33,418 nt of DNA from an uncultured Pelagibacteraceae bacterium (GCA_902572515.1 CACGGJ010000013.1:1-33418), one strand, 5' to 3'. Shown: positions 9,132 to 18,730, numbered from the stretch's first letter. A program made the numbers and translations. The notes: generated from the sequence alone by a model not told the origin.

Positions 9132-9955
9132 TATTTTTTAATTAGATTATCTATATCGTGTAATTGTTTTAATAGATTCTCTAATTTATTCAATGGTACC
9201 ATGTTTGGTCCATCTGATGGAGCATTATCAGGATCTTGATGCGTTTCAATAAATACACCAGCAACTCCAACCGCAACTGCAGCTCTTGCTAAATATTCAA
9301 CAAATTCTCTTTGACCACCAGAGGTTTCTCCTTGGCCACCTGGTTGTTGAACGGAATGAGTTGCATCAAAAATTACTGGATAACCATTCTTTGCCATAAT
9401 AGGTAAAGATCTCATATCAGAAACTAAAGTGTTGTAACCAAAGCTTGCACCTCTTTCAGTTACTAATATTTTATCATTTCCAGACTCTGAAATTTTTTTA
9501 GTTACATTAACCATATCCCACGGTGCTAAAAACTGACCTTTTTTTACATTAATAATTTTATTTGTTTTAGCTGCAGCAATTAACAAGTCTGTTTGTCTAC
9601 ATAAAAAAGCTGGGATTTGTAAAACATCAACATGTTTTGAAACAATTTCACATTGTTCAGAATTATGTATGTCTGTTAAAATAGGAACATTCAATTCTTT
9701 TTTAATTTTATCAAATACAGGAAGTGATGCATCTAATCCTGCTCCCCTTTTACCTTTTAAACTTGTTCTATTCGCTTTATCAAATGAAGTTTTGTAAATA
9801 AATCCAAGGCCAAATTTTGAAGTAATTTCCTTAATTTTTCCAGCCATATCCATTGCATGTTGCTCTGTCTCTAACTGACAAGGGCCTGCAATAATACAAA
9901 TCTTATTATTGTTTGAAATTTCTATATTTTCACAATTTACTTTAATCGCACTCAT
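9131..9955 (-). CDS. kdsA: 3-deoxy-8-phosphooctulonate synthase (Kdo-8-P synthase)
   Basis: Condenses PEP with arabinose-5-phosphate to make Kdo-8-phosphate for the LPS inner core. 274 residues. Motifs: [19 protein letters not shown] (21-39), [47 protein letters not shown] written as [13 protein letters not shown], and [17 protein letters not shown]. Cys26 in the GPC motif is the residue that marks the metal-dependent class of the family (the E. coli enzyme has Asn there), so a divalent metal is inferred. ATG overlaps the pyrG stop (ATGA). Confidence 0.96.
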   Translation of the reverse strand: MSAIKVNCENIEISNNNKICIIAGPCQLETEQHAMDMAGKIKEITSKFGLGFIYKTSFDKANRTSLKGKRGAGLDASLPVFDKIKKELNVPILTDIHNSEQCEIVSKHVDVLQIPAFLCRQTDLLIAAAKTNKIINVKKGQFLAPWDMVNVTKKISESGNDKILVTERGASFGYNTLVSDMRSLPIMAKNGYPVIFDATHSVQQPGGQGETSGGQREFVEYLARAAVAVGVAGVFIETHQDPDNAPSDGPNMVPLNKLENLLKQLHDIDNLIKK

Positions 9956-11568
9956 CTATGATTTTTTGCTGCTTTGATAAAAGAAGAGAATAAAGGATGT
10001 GGGTTCAAAGGTCTAGATTTAAATTCAGGATGAAACTGAACTCCTATAAACCAAGGATGATTTTTAAGTTCAATTATCTCTGGTAGCTTATGATCTGGGG
10101 ATAAACCTGAAAATATTAATCCTTTCTTCTCAAATTTTTCTTTATATGAAATATCCACTTCATATCTATGTCTATGTCTTTCTTTAATTAATCTAGACTT
10201 GTAAATATCCCTTATTTTAGATTTATCTTTTAAGATAGCATCATAAGAACCAAGTCTCATGGTACCCCCTAAATCTTTATCTGTTCCTTTAACTTTTCTG
10301 CCACTTTTCTCCCACTCATGCATCAAACCAATAATATGAACGCCACTTTTATCAAACTCAGAAGAAGTTGCTTTTTTAATCTTTAATTGATTTCTAGCAA
10401 ATTCAATTATTGCCATTTGCATTCCATAACAAATTCCAAGGAATGGAATTTTATTTGTTCTTGCATATCTTATCGCTTCAATTTTACCTTCAGTTCCCCT
10501 TTTACCAAATCCACCTGGAATTAAAATTCCTGAAACATTTTTAAGTTTATTTTTTATTTCTGAAACTTTTAGTTTTTCAGAATCTATTCTAATCAAATTA
10601 ACTTTAAGATTATTAGATATTCCTCCATGAGTAAGTGCTTCATCTAAAGATTTATAAGCATCCTTTAATTCAACGTATTTTCCAATAATTGCGATGTTAA
10701 CATGTCTTTTAGTATTAAGAGTGATTTTAGTTATTTTCTTCCAAGGAGTTAAATTATTTGATTTTTTAGATTTTATTTTGAAATAATTTAAAACTTGAAC
10801 ATCCAATTTTTCTTTAGCAAAGCTTATTGGTGCCTCATAAATGGTTTTAACATCAACAGTTTCAATTACATTTTTAATATCAACATTACAAAACAAAGAT
10901 ATTTTTTTTCTATGATTTAAAGGAATAGGTCTTTCAGATCTACAAATTATTATATCTGGTTGAATACCAATGCTTCTTAATTCTTTAACTGAATGTTGAG
11001 TTGGTTTTGTTTTTATTTCATCGGATGCTTTTAAGTATGGCACTAATGTTAGATGAATAAATAATGCATTTGTTTTACCAATATCGTTAGAAAATTGCCT
11101 AATTGCCTCTACAAATGGTAGGCTTTCTATATCCCCAACTATTCCTCCTATTTCACAAATCACAAAATCTTCTTTAGAAGTATCGTGTTTTATAAATTCT
11201 TTAATCCTATCTGTGATGTGAGGAATAACTTGAACTGTTTTACCTAAATACTGACCTTTCCTCTCTTTTCTAAGAACATCACTATAGATTTTTCCTGTAG
11301 TAATATTATCTGTTTTCTTTGCAGTTACTCCTGAAAATCTTTCATAGTGGCCTAAATCTAAATCTGTTTCAGCGCCATCGTCTGTTACAAAAACTTCTCC
11401 ATGTTGAAACGGACTCATTGTTCCTGGATCAACATTTAGATAAGGATCTAATTTTCTTAATCTAACTTTAAAACCTCTCGATTGTAATAAATAAGCTAGT
11501 GATGCTGAAGATAAACCTTTACCAAGGGAAGAAACCACGCCGCCAGTGACAAATATATATCGCGCCAT
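9952..11568 (-). CDS. pyrG: CTP synthase
   Basis: Converts UTP to CTP using glutamine or ammonia. 538 residues in two domains: the synthetase domain (1 to about 265) begins [15 protein letters not shown] and has the [20 protein letters not shown] block; the class I glutamine amidotransferase domain (about 290-538) has the nucleophile elbow FLGICYGMQ with Cys380 and the His/Glu of FHPEF near the C-terminus. CTP made here is used by IspDF, CdsA and Kdo activation. 44 bases separate the start from the end of secG, a likely but not obvious place for a secondary promoter. Confidence 0.97.
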   Translation of the reverse strand: MARYIFVTGGVVSSLGKGLSSASLAYLLQSRGFKVRLRKLDPYLNVDPGTMSPFQHGEVFVTDDGAETDLDLGHYERFSGVTAKKTDNITTGKIYSDVLRKERKGQYLGKTVQVIPHITDRIKEFIKHDTSKEDFVICEIGGIVGDIESLPFVEAIRQFSNDIGKTNALFIHLTLVPYLKASDEIKTKPTQHSVKELRSIGIQPDIIICRSERPIPLNHRKKISLFCNVDIKNVIETVDVKTIYEAPISFAKEKLDVQVLNYFKIKSKKSNNLTPWKKITKITLNTKRHVNIAIIGKYVELKDAYKSLDEALTHGGISNNLKVNLIRIDSEKLKVSEIKNKLKNVSGILIPGGFGKRGTEGKIEAIRYARTNKIPFLGICYGMQMAIIEFARNQLKIKKATSSEFDKSGVHIIGLMHEWEKSGRKVKGTDKDLGGTMRLGSYDAILKDKSKIRDIYKSRLIKERHRHRYEVDISYKEKFEKKGLIFSGLSPDHKLPEIIELKNHPWFIGVQFHPEFKSRPLNPHPLFSSFIKAAKNHR

Positions 11569-11612
11569 GGAAGTATCTTATAGCGAATAAAAAAAGAATT
11601 GAAAAGGATTAA

Positions 11613-11912
11613 TTAATTATTTTCAGGAATTGAAGGTGTATCTTCAGTTTTTTCCTCGACAGTATCTAATACTGAGCCTGTAGGAGTGAGTTCTGCTCTT
11701 GAAATTATTGTCAGAGCCAAACTACAGATAATAAAAAGTGTTGCTACAATCGCAGTGGCTTTTGTCATGAAGCTTCCTGCTGATCTAGATAACATAAAAT
11801 TTTCTTGAGAAACTCCAATACCAAGAGCACCACCTTCTGACTTTTGTAATAGAACTAAAAGAACTAAAATAACTGCAAGTATGATGTTAATTACTAATAA
11901 TAAAGTTTCCAT
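11613..11912 (-). CDS. secG: Preprotein translocase subunit SecG
   Basis: Small inner-membrane component of the SecYEG channel. 99 residues with two hydrophobic helices (about 4-22 and 51-70) joined by the family's conserved loop QKSEGGALGIG (23-33), then an acidic, proline-containing tail ending in residues such as DTPSIPENN. Lies 6 bases downstream of tpiA, the usual alphaproteobacterial tpiA-secG-pyrG order. Confidence 0.92.
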   Translation of the reverse strand: METLLLVINIILAVILVLLVLLQKSEGGALGIGVSQENFMLSRSAGSFMTKATAIVATLFIICSLALTIISRAELTPTGSVLDTVEEKTEDTPSIPENN

Positions 11913-11918
11913 GAAGGT

Positions 11919-12659
11919 CTAATTAATGGTTTTTTTGATTATATCAATAAATTTTTTTGGATTTTGAGATGCACCTCCAATCAAAAAACCATCAATGTTG
12001 GGAATTTTTTTTAATATACTTACGTTATTACTATTTACAGATCCGCCATATAAAATTTTAGGATATTTTTTTACAAATCTACTTTTAATAAATGAAATAG
12101 TTTGTGTTAAAGCTGTCTCATTTGGTATTACACCAGTGCCAATAGACCATATTGGCTCATAGGCTATAATAATTTTTGATTTATTCTTTATAGATTTTAA
12201 TCCTTTTTCAATTTGTCTTTTTAAAATTTGATTAGTTTTCTTTTGTCTTCTCTCTTTCAAAGTTTCACCAATACAAAATATAATTTTCAGACCTGATTTA
12301 ATTACACTTTTAATTTTTAAATTAATTAGATTGTCTGTTTCTCCTAACTGCCTATTTTCTGAGTGTCCCAAAATAATATACTTTGCTCCAACATTTTTAA
12401 GCATGGTAGAATTTACTTGGCCTGTGTACGCTCCATAGTCATAACTGTGATGACAGTTTTGAGCACCAACCTCTATTTTTGTTTTTTTAAGTCTTTTCGA
12501 TAATGGGCGAATTAATGTATTTGGTGGACAATAAACTATTTTAAACTTATTTTTTTTATTATTTTTTGAAAACTTTATTACTTTATCAAGTGAATTTAGA
12601 GTTCTTAAGTCACCAAACATTTTCCAATTAGCTACAAAATACATATATTTATTTGTCAT
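11919..12659 (-). CDS. tpiA: Triose-phosphate isomerase
   Basis: Interconverts dihydroxyacetone phosphate and glyceraldehyde 3-phosphate. 246 residues with the complete active site: VANWKMFG (Asn/Lys), ILGHSENR (catalytic His), IAYEPIWSIGTG (catalytic Glu and flexible loop), YGGSVNSNN and DGFLIGGAS. First gene of an eight-gene minus-strand run ending at ratA. Divergent from ppiD with 56 bases between the starts, where a palindromic -10-like element is found. Confidence 0.97.
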   Translation of the reverse strand: MTNKYMYFVANWKMFGDLRTLNSLDKVIKFSKNNKKNKFKIVYCPPNTLIRPLSKRLKKTKIEVGAQNCHHSYDYGAYTGQVNSTMLKNVGAKYIILGHSENRQLGETDNLINLKIKSVIKSGLKIIFCIGETLKERRQKKTNQILKRQIEKGLKSIKNKSKIIIAYEPIWSIGTGVIPNETALTQTISFIKSRFVKKYPKILYGGSVNSNNVSILKKIPNIDGFLIGGASQNPKKFIDIIKKTIN

Positions 12660-12681
12660 AATTGACTTTTTAATCTATAGA
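12653..12681 (+). promoter_or_regulatory. Candidate promoter for ppiD-trp, sharing a palindromic -10 with tpiA
   Basis: TTGTCA (5 of 6 to the -35 consensus), a 17-base spacer and TATAGA (4 of 6 to the -10). The -10 sits in the perfect 12-base palindrome AATCTATAGATT (12672-12683), so TATAGA is read on both strands; a weaker TTGATC lies 15 bases upstream of it for the tpiA direction. Predicted leaders are about 28 bases for ppiD and about 8 for tpiA. In such AT-rich DNA chance matches are common. Confidence 0.4.
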
Positions 12682-12715
12682 TTTGTTTTTTACAGATCAA
12701 TAAATTTATAACGTA

Positions 12716-14137
12716 ATGATTGAAAAAATAAAAAACTTAGGCTGGAAACAATTAGGTGGACTGGTGTTAATTATCATAATCATCATTGCTTTTGGCTTTG
12801 GTGGTTTTGGAGGTGGCTTTAGTACAAACAATCAAAATAATATTGCAAAAATTAATAAAACAAACATTACAACACAAGATTTTATTGACTATGTGAACCA
12901 AAGTGGAATTTCTCAAGAAGTTATAAGAGACAATTTGGAAGATAATATTATTGAAGAACTTTTGTCAGGATTAATTTCTACAACAATAATAGATTTAGAA
13001 ATTCAAGACTTCAATCTTTTGATTAATGAAAAAACAATATTAAAAAATATAAAAGAGAATAAAAATTTTCATGATGAAAATGGTAAATTTCAAAGAGTAA
13101 AATATGAGAAATTTTTATTATCAAATAATATGTCTGCTGCTATGTTTGAGTTACAATTGAAAAATAGAGAGCTGCAAAAACACTTATTTGATTTTATTGG
13201 GGCTGGAACTATTACACCTGAATTTTTAATTGATGAAAAATATAAAGAAAATAATAAGTCATTAGAAATTGAATACTTTGAATTAGAAAATCTATATAAA
13301 ATCAAATCCGATTATACAGATGATGAAATAAATTTATTTATAGAGGAAAATAAAGATCAATTAAAAAGAGAATATGTTGATTTTAAGTACGTAGCTTTAA
13401 ATCCTAATAATTTAATTGGTGTAGAAGAGTTCAATCAAGAATTTTTCAATAAAATTGATGAAATAGAAAATCAAATATCTCAAGGAGATACGTTTGAAAT
13501 TATATTAGAAAATATAGATGTTAGAGTTATAGAAGTGACTGAATTTGCCCCAAGTTCAAAAAAAGAAAATTATGAGGATTTAATTTATTCCAAAAAAGAT
13601 ACGAAATTAGATCTGATTGAAAGTGGCGATAATTTTTTACTGTATAACATTGTAAAAGAATATGATCGAGCTCCAGATTTAAATAATGAAATAATTAAAG
13701 ATGAAATTGCTGAGTTAATTTATCAAAAAGGAAAGTTTGATTATAATAGAAAACTTTTAGAGGACATTCAAAATAATAAGTTTGATAATGCAAAATTTGA
13801 GAAGCTTAGTAATTTCAATAAAAAAAATATATCAATAAATTCTATTAATGATGATGAGATTTTTGAAATAAATTCTGTAAAAATGCTTTATTCATTACCC
13901 GTAAATTCATTTACTTTAGTTAATAATAGTGAGAATAAAATTTATTTAGTTAAAATTACTGGTTCAAATAATAATCAATTTAATAAATCAGATGAAAATT
14001 ATATAGAATTTGTAAAAAGGGAAAACACAAATAATAGAAGGAATATTTTACAAACTTATGATCAATTAATGAATACTAAATACCAGGTCCAGCTAAATCA
14101 AAAAACACTTGATAGAGTTAAGAATTATTTCAAATGA
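12716..14137 (+). CDS. ppiD: PpiD/SurA_N-type periplasmic folding factor, membrane anchored
   Basis: 473-residue protein with a short cytoplasmic N-terminus, one membrane anchor (about residues 13-30, ending in a glycine-rich GFGGFGGGF stretch) and a long periplasmic part. Residues about 40-190 match the SurA_N-like chaperone region of PpiD (the IAKINKTNITTQDFIDYVNQ-type start, paired charged helices). It is shorter than E. coli PpiD (623 residues), and I cannot find a clear parvulin signature in the middle, so isomerase activity is doubtful while a chaperone role near the Sec channel is plausible. Leads the plus-strand run into trpE, a known alphaproteobacterial neighbour; the stop overlaps the trpE ATG. 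Confidence 0.8.
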   Translation: MIEKIKNLGWKQLGGLVLIIIIIIAFGFGGFGGGFSTNNQNNIAKINKTNITTQDFIDYVNQSGISQEVIRDNLEDNIIEELLSGLISTTIIDLEIQDFNLLINEKTILKNIKENKNFHDENGKFQRVKYEKFLLSNNMSAAMFELQLKNRELQKHLFDFIGAGTITPEFLIDEKYKENNKSLEIEYFELENLYKIKSDYTDDEINLFIEENKDQLKREYVDFKYVALNPNNLIGVEEFNQEFFNKIDEIENQISQGDTFEIILENIDVRVIEVTEFAPSSKKENYEDLIYSKKDTKLDLIESGDNFLLYNIVKEYDRAPDLNNEIIKDEIAELIYQKGKFDYNRKLLEDIQNNKFDNAKFEKLSNFNKKNISINSINDDEIFEINSVKMLYSLPVNSFTLVNNSENKIYLVKITGSNNNQFNKSDENYIEFVKRENTNNRRNILQTYDQLMNTKYQVQLNQKTLDRVKNYFK

Positions 14138-15594
14138 TTATTAATCGAAGCTTCAAAGATTTTAAGTTTCGACACAGAAGCAAAAAAAATCAAATCATCT
14201 TTATTAAAAAGAAAGTAAAAAATGATGAGGAAATATTAAACTTAATAGATAATTTCCTAGAGGAAAAAAATAGTTTTATATTTGAATCTGTAGAAAAAGG
14301 TAAAATCAAAGGTAGATATACAATATTCGGTAAAAATCCCGATAAAATTTGGGAATTTAATAATAATAATTCTTATCTAATTCAAAAAAATAAAAAAAGA
14401 AAATTAAATGAGAAACCAGAAAAATTAATTGAAAAAATCATTGAAGATTTCAAGTTTGAAACTCCTAAAAATTTACCTAACATTTGCTCATTGATCTCTG
14501 GGTATTTTTCTTATGATTCTATCAGATATATAGAAAAAATTCCGGATAATTGTAAAAATGATCTCAATTTACCCGATGTGAGACTTCTTCGTCCAAGAAC
14601 TTTAGTCATTCATGACAATTTAAAAAAGGAAATATATTTTATTTCAAATATCTTTAAAGATGAAAAGATTACTAATTATGAAAATAAGTTTAACGAAGTA
14701 AAATCAGAATTATTCAAATTACAAATTCAATCATTAATTAAAAATATTGATAAAAAAATAATTCAAAAATCGAAGATTATAAAAGTGAAATCTAACACTT
14801 CAAAAAATAAATTTCTTACTATGGTAAAAAAAGCGAAAAAATACATAAAATTAGGTGATATTTTTCAGGTAGTTTTAAGCCAGAGATTTGAGGCAAAATT
14901 AATAAAAAAGCCTATAGACATTTATAAAAAACTTAGAGTAACTAACCCCTCACCTTTTATGTTTTTCTTCAATTTTGAGGATTTTCAAATAATTGGTGCA
15001 AGTCCTGAAATTCTTGTAAGGTTAAGAGATAATAAAATTACTGTAAGACCAATTGCAGGAACTAGACCAAGAGGTAAAAATAAAAAAGAAGATCTTTTTT
15101 ATGAAAAAGACTTACTTAAAGATAAAAAGGAACTTTCGGAGCATTTGATGCTTCTTGATTTAGGTAGAAATGATGCTGGTAAAGTCTCAAAGATAGATTC
15201 AGTAAAAGTTACAGAAAGCTTCATTATTGAAAGATATTCTCATGTTATGCATATAGTTTCAAATGTAGTTGGGGAATATAATAAAAAATTTTCAAAATTT
15301 AAATCACTCTTAGCTGGTTTTCCTGCGGGAACTGTCTCTGGAGCTCCAAAAATCCGAGCTATGGAAATTATAGATGAATTAGAAACATCAAAAAGAAAAG
15401 TTTACGCTGGTGGAATTGGATATTTTGCTGCAAATGGGGAATTTGACACTTGTATAGCGTTAAGAACGGCTGTTGCTAAAAATAAAAAATTCTATGTTCA
15501 GGCTGGTGCAGGTATAGTTGCAGATAGTAAACCTAAAAATGAATACGAAGAAACCGTTAATAAAGCTAAAGCTTTAATTAATGCTTTGAGATAA
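14134..15594 (+). CDS. trpE: Anthranilate synthase component I
   Basis: Large subunit that converts chorismate to anthranilate with ammonia from TrpG, the first step to tryptophan. 486 residues. N-terminal regulatory block FIFESVEKGKIKGRYTIFG corresponds to the LLES tryptophan-binding region (first residues changed from LL to IF). Catalytic chorismate-binding domain: FQVVLSQRFE, PSPFMFF, GASPEILVR, RPIAGTRPRG, LLDLGRNDAGKVS, VERYSHVMHI written here as IERYSHVMHI, FPAGTVSGAPK and the final QAGAGIVADSKP. Overlaps ppiD (ATGA) and trpG (TAATG). No leader peptide or attenuator can fit in front. Confidence 0.96.
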   Translation: MIINRSFKDFKFRHRSKKNQIIFIKKKVKNDEEILNLIDNFLEEKNSFIFESVEKGKIKGRYTIFGKNPDKIWEFNNNNSYLIQKNKKRKLNEKPEKLIEKIIEDFKFETPKNLPNICSLISGYFSYDSIRYIEKIPDNCKNDLNLPDVRLLRPRTLVIHDNLKKEIYFISNIFKDEKITNYENKFNEVKSELFKLQIQSLIKNIDKKIIQKSKIIKVKSNTSKNKFLTMVKKAKKYIKLGDIFQVVLSQRFEAKLIKKPIDIYKKLRVTNPSPFMFFFNFEDFQIIGASPEILVRLRDNKITVRPIAGTRPRGKNKKEDLFYEKDLLKDKKELSEHLMLLDLGRNDAGKVSKIDSVKVTESFIIERYSHVMHIVSNVVGEYNKKFSKFKSLLAGFPAGTVSGAPKIRAMEIIDELETSKRKVYAGGIGYFAANGEFDTCIALRTAVAKNKKFYVQAGAGIVADSKPKNEYEETVNKAKALINALR

Positions 15595-16160
15595 TGAAAA
15601 TATTATTAATAGATAATTACGATAGTTTTACTTTCAATTTGTATCACTATATCTCCTCATTAAACACAACCGTTGATGTTGTTAGAAACGATAAAATTAA
15701 TTCAAAGGAAATTAAAAAAAAGAAATATGATAAAATAGTAATTTCACCTGGTCCAGGTAATCCGAATCAATCCGGAAACTGTATTAATATTTTAAAGTCT
15801 TTACATAATGAACTACCTTTTTTGGGAGTTTGTCTAGGACATCAAATTATTGGTCAAGTTTTTGGTTCAAAGATTATCCAAGCAAAGAAACTAATGCATG
15901 GAAAAACAAGTAAAATAAAATCAAAAAAAATTGGTATCCTTAAAAATCTTCCAAGTACTTTTGAAGCTACCAGATACCATAGTTTAGTAATTGATAAAAA
16001 AACACTTTCTCAAGACCTAACAATAACAGCAGAGACTGAAGATGGAGTAATAATGGGTGTTCAACATAAAAAATTCAATATTCATGGTGTACAATTTCAT
16101 CCTGAAAGTATTAAAACTAAATTTGGGATGAAAATACTAAAAAACTTTATAAATTATTAA
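15594..16160 (+). CDS. trpG: Anthranilate synthase component II (glutamine amidotransferase)
   Basis: Small subunit that hydrolyses glutamine and channels ammonia to TrpE; in some bacteria the same protein also serves PabB. 188 residues, class I amidotransferase: LLIDNYDSFTFNLYHY at the start, ISPGPGNPNQSG oxyanion region, nucleophile Cys80 in GVCLGHQ, and the His/Glu pair in VQFHPES. No fusion to TrpE or TrpD. Coupled to trpE by a 1-base overlap and followed 4 bases later by trpD. Confidence 0.95.
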   Translation: MKILLIDNYDSFTFNLYHYISSLNTTVDVVRNDKINSKEIKKKKYDKIVISPGPGNPNQSGNCINILKSLHNELPFLGVCLGHQIIGQVFGSKIIQAKKLMHGKTSKIKSKKIGILKNLPSTFEATRYHSLVIDKKTLSQDLTITAETEDGVIMGVQHKKFNIHGVQFHPESIKTKFGMKILKNFINY

Positions 16161-16164
16161 ATTT

Positions 16165-17157
16165 ATGGATCAAATTTTAGACAAATTAAAAAATAAAAAA
16201 AATTTAACTTTTGAAGAAAGCAAGTCTGCATTTGAAATTTTAATGACTGGAAAAGCCAGTGATGAACAAATTTTTAGCTTTCTAACACTGTTGACTGAAA
16301 AAGGGGAAGTTGCCGATGAAATAGCTGGTGGTGTTTTTGTATTAAGAGAAAAATCAAAAAGAGTGAATGTAAATGATTGTATTGATACTTGTGGAACAGG
16401 TGGCGATGGTATGAACACGCTTAATATTTCAACAGCTTCTGCGCTACTTTTAGCTAGTATGGGCACAAAAGTAGCCAAACATGGAAATAAAGCTGTTTCT
16501 TCAAAGTGTGGGTCTGGTGATGTTTTGGAAGCTCTTAAAATTAAAATTAATTTAGAACCACAAGATATCGAAAAAGAAATTAATGCTAATAATTTTGGCT
16601 TTATGTTTGCACCAAATTACCATAGTGCAATGAGATTTGTTGGACCCGTCAGAAAAAAAATTGGAAAAAGAACAATTTTTAATATGATTGGCCCATTAAG
16701 TAATCCAGCTCTTGTAGAAAGACAAGTTATCGGCGTTTTTGATAAAAAATTACTTAAAATATTTGCAGAAGGACTTAAAAATTTAAATTTAAAATTTGCT
16801 TGGATAGTAAATAGTGAAGATGGTTTAGATGAAATATCTCCGTATGCAAAAACCAATGTTGTTCAATTAAAAGATGGTCATATATCTGAAATTGAAATAG
16901 ATCCAAATTCATTAGGAGTAAACGGAGATAATTTTAAAAATTTGGTAGGAGATGATGCAAGATTTAATGCTGAAAAGATGATTCAAATATTTAAAGGTGA
17001 AGATAATGATTTTTCAAAAGCTGTTTGTTTAAATGCTGCAGCAGGTCTAATTGTTGGAGAAAAATTCTCTGAATTTTCTCAAGCTTATAATCACACAAGA
17101 GAATTTATCCTTTCTGGAAAAACTTTTTCACATCTAGAAAAAATTCAAAATGTCTGA
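16165..17157 (+). CDS. trpD: Anthranilate phosphoribosyltransferase
   Basis: Transfers phosphoribose from PRPP to anthranilate. 330 residues, normal length. Hallmarks: DTCGTGGDGMNTLNISTA (PRPP loop), AKHGNKAVSSKCGSGDVLEAL, FMFAPNYHSAM and GPLSNPA, with the late ENDG-type region reading SEDGLDEIS. Its stop overlaps trpC by 8 bases, making translational coupling likely. The trpF, trpB and trpA genes needed to finish the pathway are not in this window. Confidence 0.96.
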   Translation: MDQILDKLKNKKNLTFEESKSAFEILMTGKASDEQIFSFLTLLTEKGEVADEIAGGVFVLREKSKRVNVNDCIDTCGTGGDGMNTLNISTASALLLASMGTKVAKHGNKAVSSKCGSGDVLEALKIKINLEPQDIEKEINANNFGFMFAPNYHSAMRFVGPVRKKIGKRTIFNMIGPLSNPALVERQVIGVFDKKLLKIFAEGLKNLNLKFAWIVNSEDGLDEISPYAKTNVVQLKDGHISEIEIDPNSLGVNGDNFKNLVGDDARFNAEKMIQIFKGEDNDFSKAVCLNAAAGLIVGEKFSEFSQAYNHTREFILSGKTFSHLEKIQNV

Positions 17158-17941
17158 AAATATACTTCAAAATATAATTAAAAAAAAAATTGAAAAAGTT
17201 GAAAAATTAAAAAAATCCTTAGATCTTAAAACTTTGGATGAATTAATTCATAAAAATAACAAGTATATCAATTTTAAAGAGAAAATAGAAAATAATATAA
17301 AAAATAATAAAACTTCAATTATTGCTGAAATTAAAAAAGCAAGTCCTTCGGCAGGTATAATAATAGATGATTATAACCCAGTAGATATCGCTCAAATTTA
17401 TTTAAATAATAAAGCAACTTGTCTTTCAGTTTTAACCGAAGAAGATTATTTTTTAGGAAATTTAATTCACATCAGTAAAATAAAAGATAAAATTAATTTA
17501 CCTGTATTGTGTAAAGATTTTTTTATCGATAAATTTCAAATACCTTTGGCAAAAAGCTATGGCGCAGATGCTATTTTAATTATTTTAGCCGGGGTTTCAG
17601 ATAATCTTGCTTCTGAATTATACGATGAGGCTTTGAAATACAATATGTCTGTTATAGTTGAAGTTCATACAGTGGAAGAAGCAAAAAAAGCTTTGAATTT
17701 TAAAGATGCATTAATTGGAATAAACAATAGAAATTTAAAAACTCTTAAAACTGATATAAATACAACTTATGATATTTATGATGTTATAAAAAATCATAAA
17801 GGTCCTTTAATATCTGAAAGCGGAATTAAAAATAAAGAAGATTTGTTAGAACTAAATAACAAAACATCAATTAACACTTTTTTAATTGGTGAATCACTTT
17901 TGAAAAATTTAGATAAAAATTCTATTTTTTCTGTTTTATAG
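17150..17941 (+). CDS. trpC: Indole-3-glycerol phosphate synthase
   Basis: Ring-closing decarboxylase of tryptophan synthesis, a TIM barrel. 263 residues. Conserved blocks: IIAEIKKASPSAGII (catalytic Glu/Lys and phosphate site), VLCKDFFID, YGADAILIILA, VIVEVHT, IGINNRNLKTLK and LISESGI. Not fused to TrpF. Last gene of trpEGDC; 89 bases follow before lexA, the longest gap in this run. Confidence 0.95.
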   Translation: MSENILQNIIKKKIEKVEKLKKSLDLKTLDELIHKNNKYINFKEKIENNIKNNKTSIIAEIKKASPSAGIIIDDYNPVDIAQIYLNNKATCLSVLTEEDYFLGNLIHISKIKDKINLPVLCKDFFIDKFQIPLAKSYGADAILIILAGVSDNLASELYDEALKYNMSVIVEVHTVEEAKKALNFKDALIGINNRNLKTLKTDINTTYDIYDVIKNHKGPLISESGIKNKEDLLELNNKTSINTFLIGESLLKNLDKNSIFSVL

Positions 17942-17991
17942 CTAAATAAAGCCCTATTTTACTTGTTTTTTTTAGTATTGTTAATTTAAAA

Positions 17992-18028
17992 GAACTTTTA
18001 TAGAACATTATTTGTACGATATTTGTTC
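17992..18028 (+). promoter_or_regulatory. LexA operator: four half-sites spaced by 11 bases
   Basis: GAAC at 17992, 18003, then GTAC at 18014 and GTTC at 18025, each separated by exactly 7 bases. The first pair is a perfect GAACN7GAAC, the reverse complement of the alphaproteobacterial SOS box GTTCN7GTTC; the second pair, GTACN7GTTC, is one mismatch from it on the other strand. A TATAGA -10-like element (17999-18004) overlaps half-sites 1 and 2, so bound LexA should block its own promoter. The last half-site ends 2 bases before the lexA ATG. Confidence 0.8.
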
Positions 18029-18030
18029 TT

Positions 18031-18708
18031 ATGCTAACAAAAAAACAAAAAAACCTACTTTTATTTATCAACAAGAAGTTGAGAAGTTCAGGCGTATCTC
18101 CCTCATATGAAGAGATGAAGCAATCTCTAAATTTAAAATCTAAATCAGGTATTCATAGATTGATTAGTGCTTTAGAGGAAAGAGGTTTTATTAAAAGACT
18201 AGCTCACAAAGCAAGAGCATTAGAGGTAATTAAATTGCCAGAGACCGCTTCTGCTAATGATATTTATAATAGCTTTTCACCAAGTGTAATTAAAGGTGGA
18301 TTAGATGAAGAACAAATTAATTCTGATGAAATTGAAGTTCCTGTTCTTGGAAAAATTGCTGCAGGAACTCCTGTTGAAGCAATACAAAATGAGGTTTCTA
18401 GAATTCCTTTGCCAAATAATTTAGAAAAAAATGGAGATTACTTTGGATTAAAAGTTCAAGGTGACTCCATGATAGATGCTGGTATTCATGAAGGTGATAC
18501 AGTTATTATAAAAAGAACTGACACTGCAGATAATGGTAAAATTGTTGTTGCATTAATTGATGAACATGAGGCTATGTTGAAAAGAATTCGAAAAAAAGGC
18601 AAAGTTGTAGCTCTTGAAAGTGCTAATAGAAACTATGAAACTAAGATTTTTGGACCTGATAGAGTAAAAGTGCAAGGAGTTTTAGTATCTTTATATAGAA
18701 ACTTCTAA
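18031..18708 (+). CDS. lexA: SOS repressor LexA
   Basis: Repressor of DNA damage genes, self-cleaving when RecA filaments form. 225 residues. N-terminal winged helix-turn-helix (1-70) is of the alphaproteobacterial type, with SKSGIHRLISALEERGFI (37-54) as recognition region. A linker leads to the S24 peptidase domain: scissile bond A111-G112 in GKIAAGTP, catalytic Ser146 in QGDSMIDAG and Lys184 in AMLKRI. All autocleavage residues are intact. The start is fixed by the conserved MLTKKQ N-terminus, leaving no room for a normal ribosome binding site beside the operator. comEC and the moa genes often found nearby in alphaproteobacteria are absent. Confidence 0.96.
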   Translation: MLTKKQKNLLLFINKKLRSSGVSPSYEEMKQSLNLKSKSGIHRLISALEERGFIKRLAHKARALEVIKLPETASANDIYNSFSPSVIKGGLDEEQINSDEIEVPVLGKIAAGTPVEAIQNEVSRIPLPNNLEKNGDYFGLKVQGDSMIDAGIHEGDTVIIKRTDTADNGKIVVALIDEHEAMLKRIRKKGKVVALESANRNYETKIFGPDRVKVQGVLVSLYRNF

Positions 18709-18730
18709 AAAAATAGTCTAAACAACATTG

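Noticed and set aside
17943-17975. Weak hairpin AAATA...TATTT followed by a T run after trpC, as a terminator
   Set aside because: The stem is only five A-T pairs; such matches are expected by chance in this base composition.
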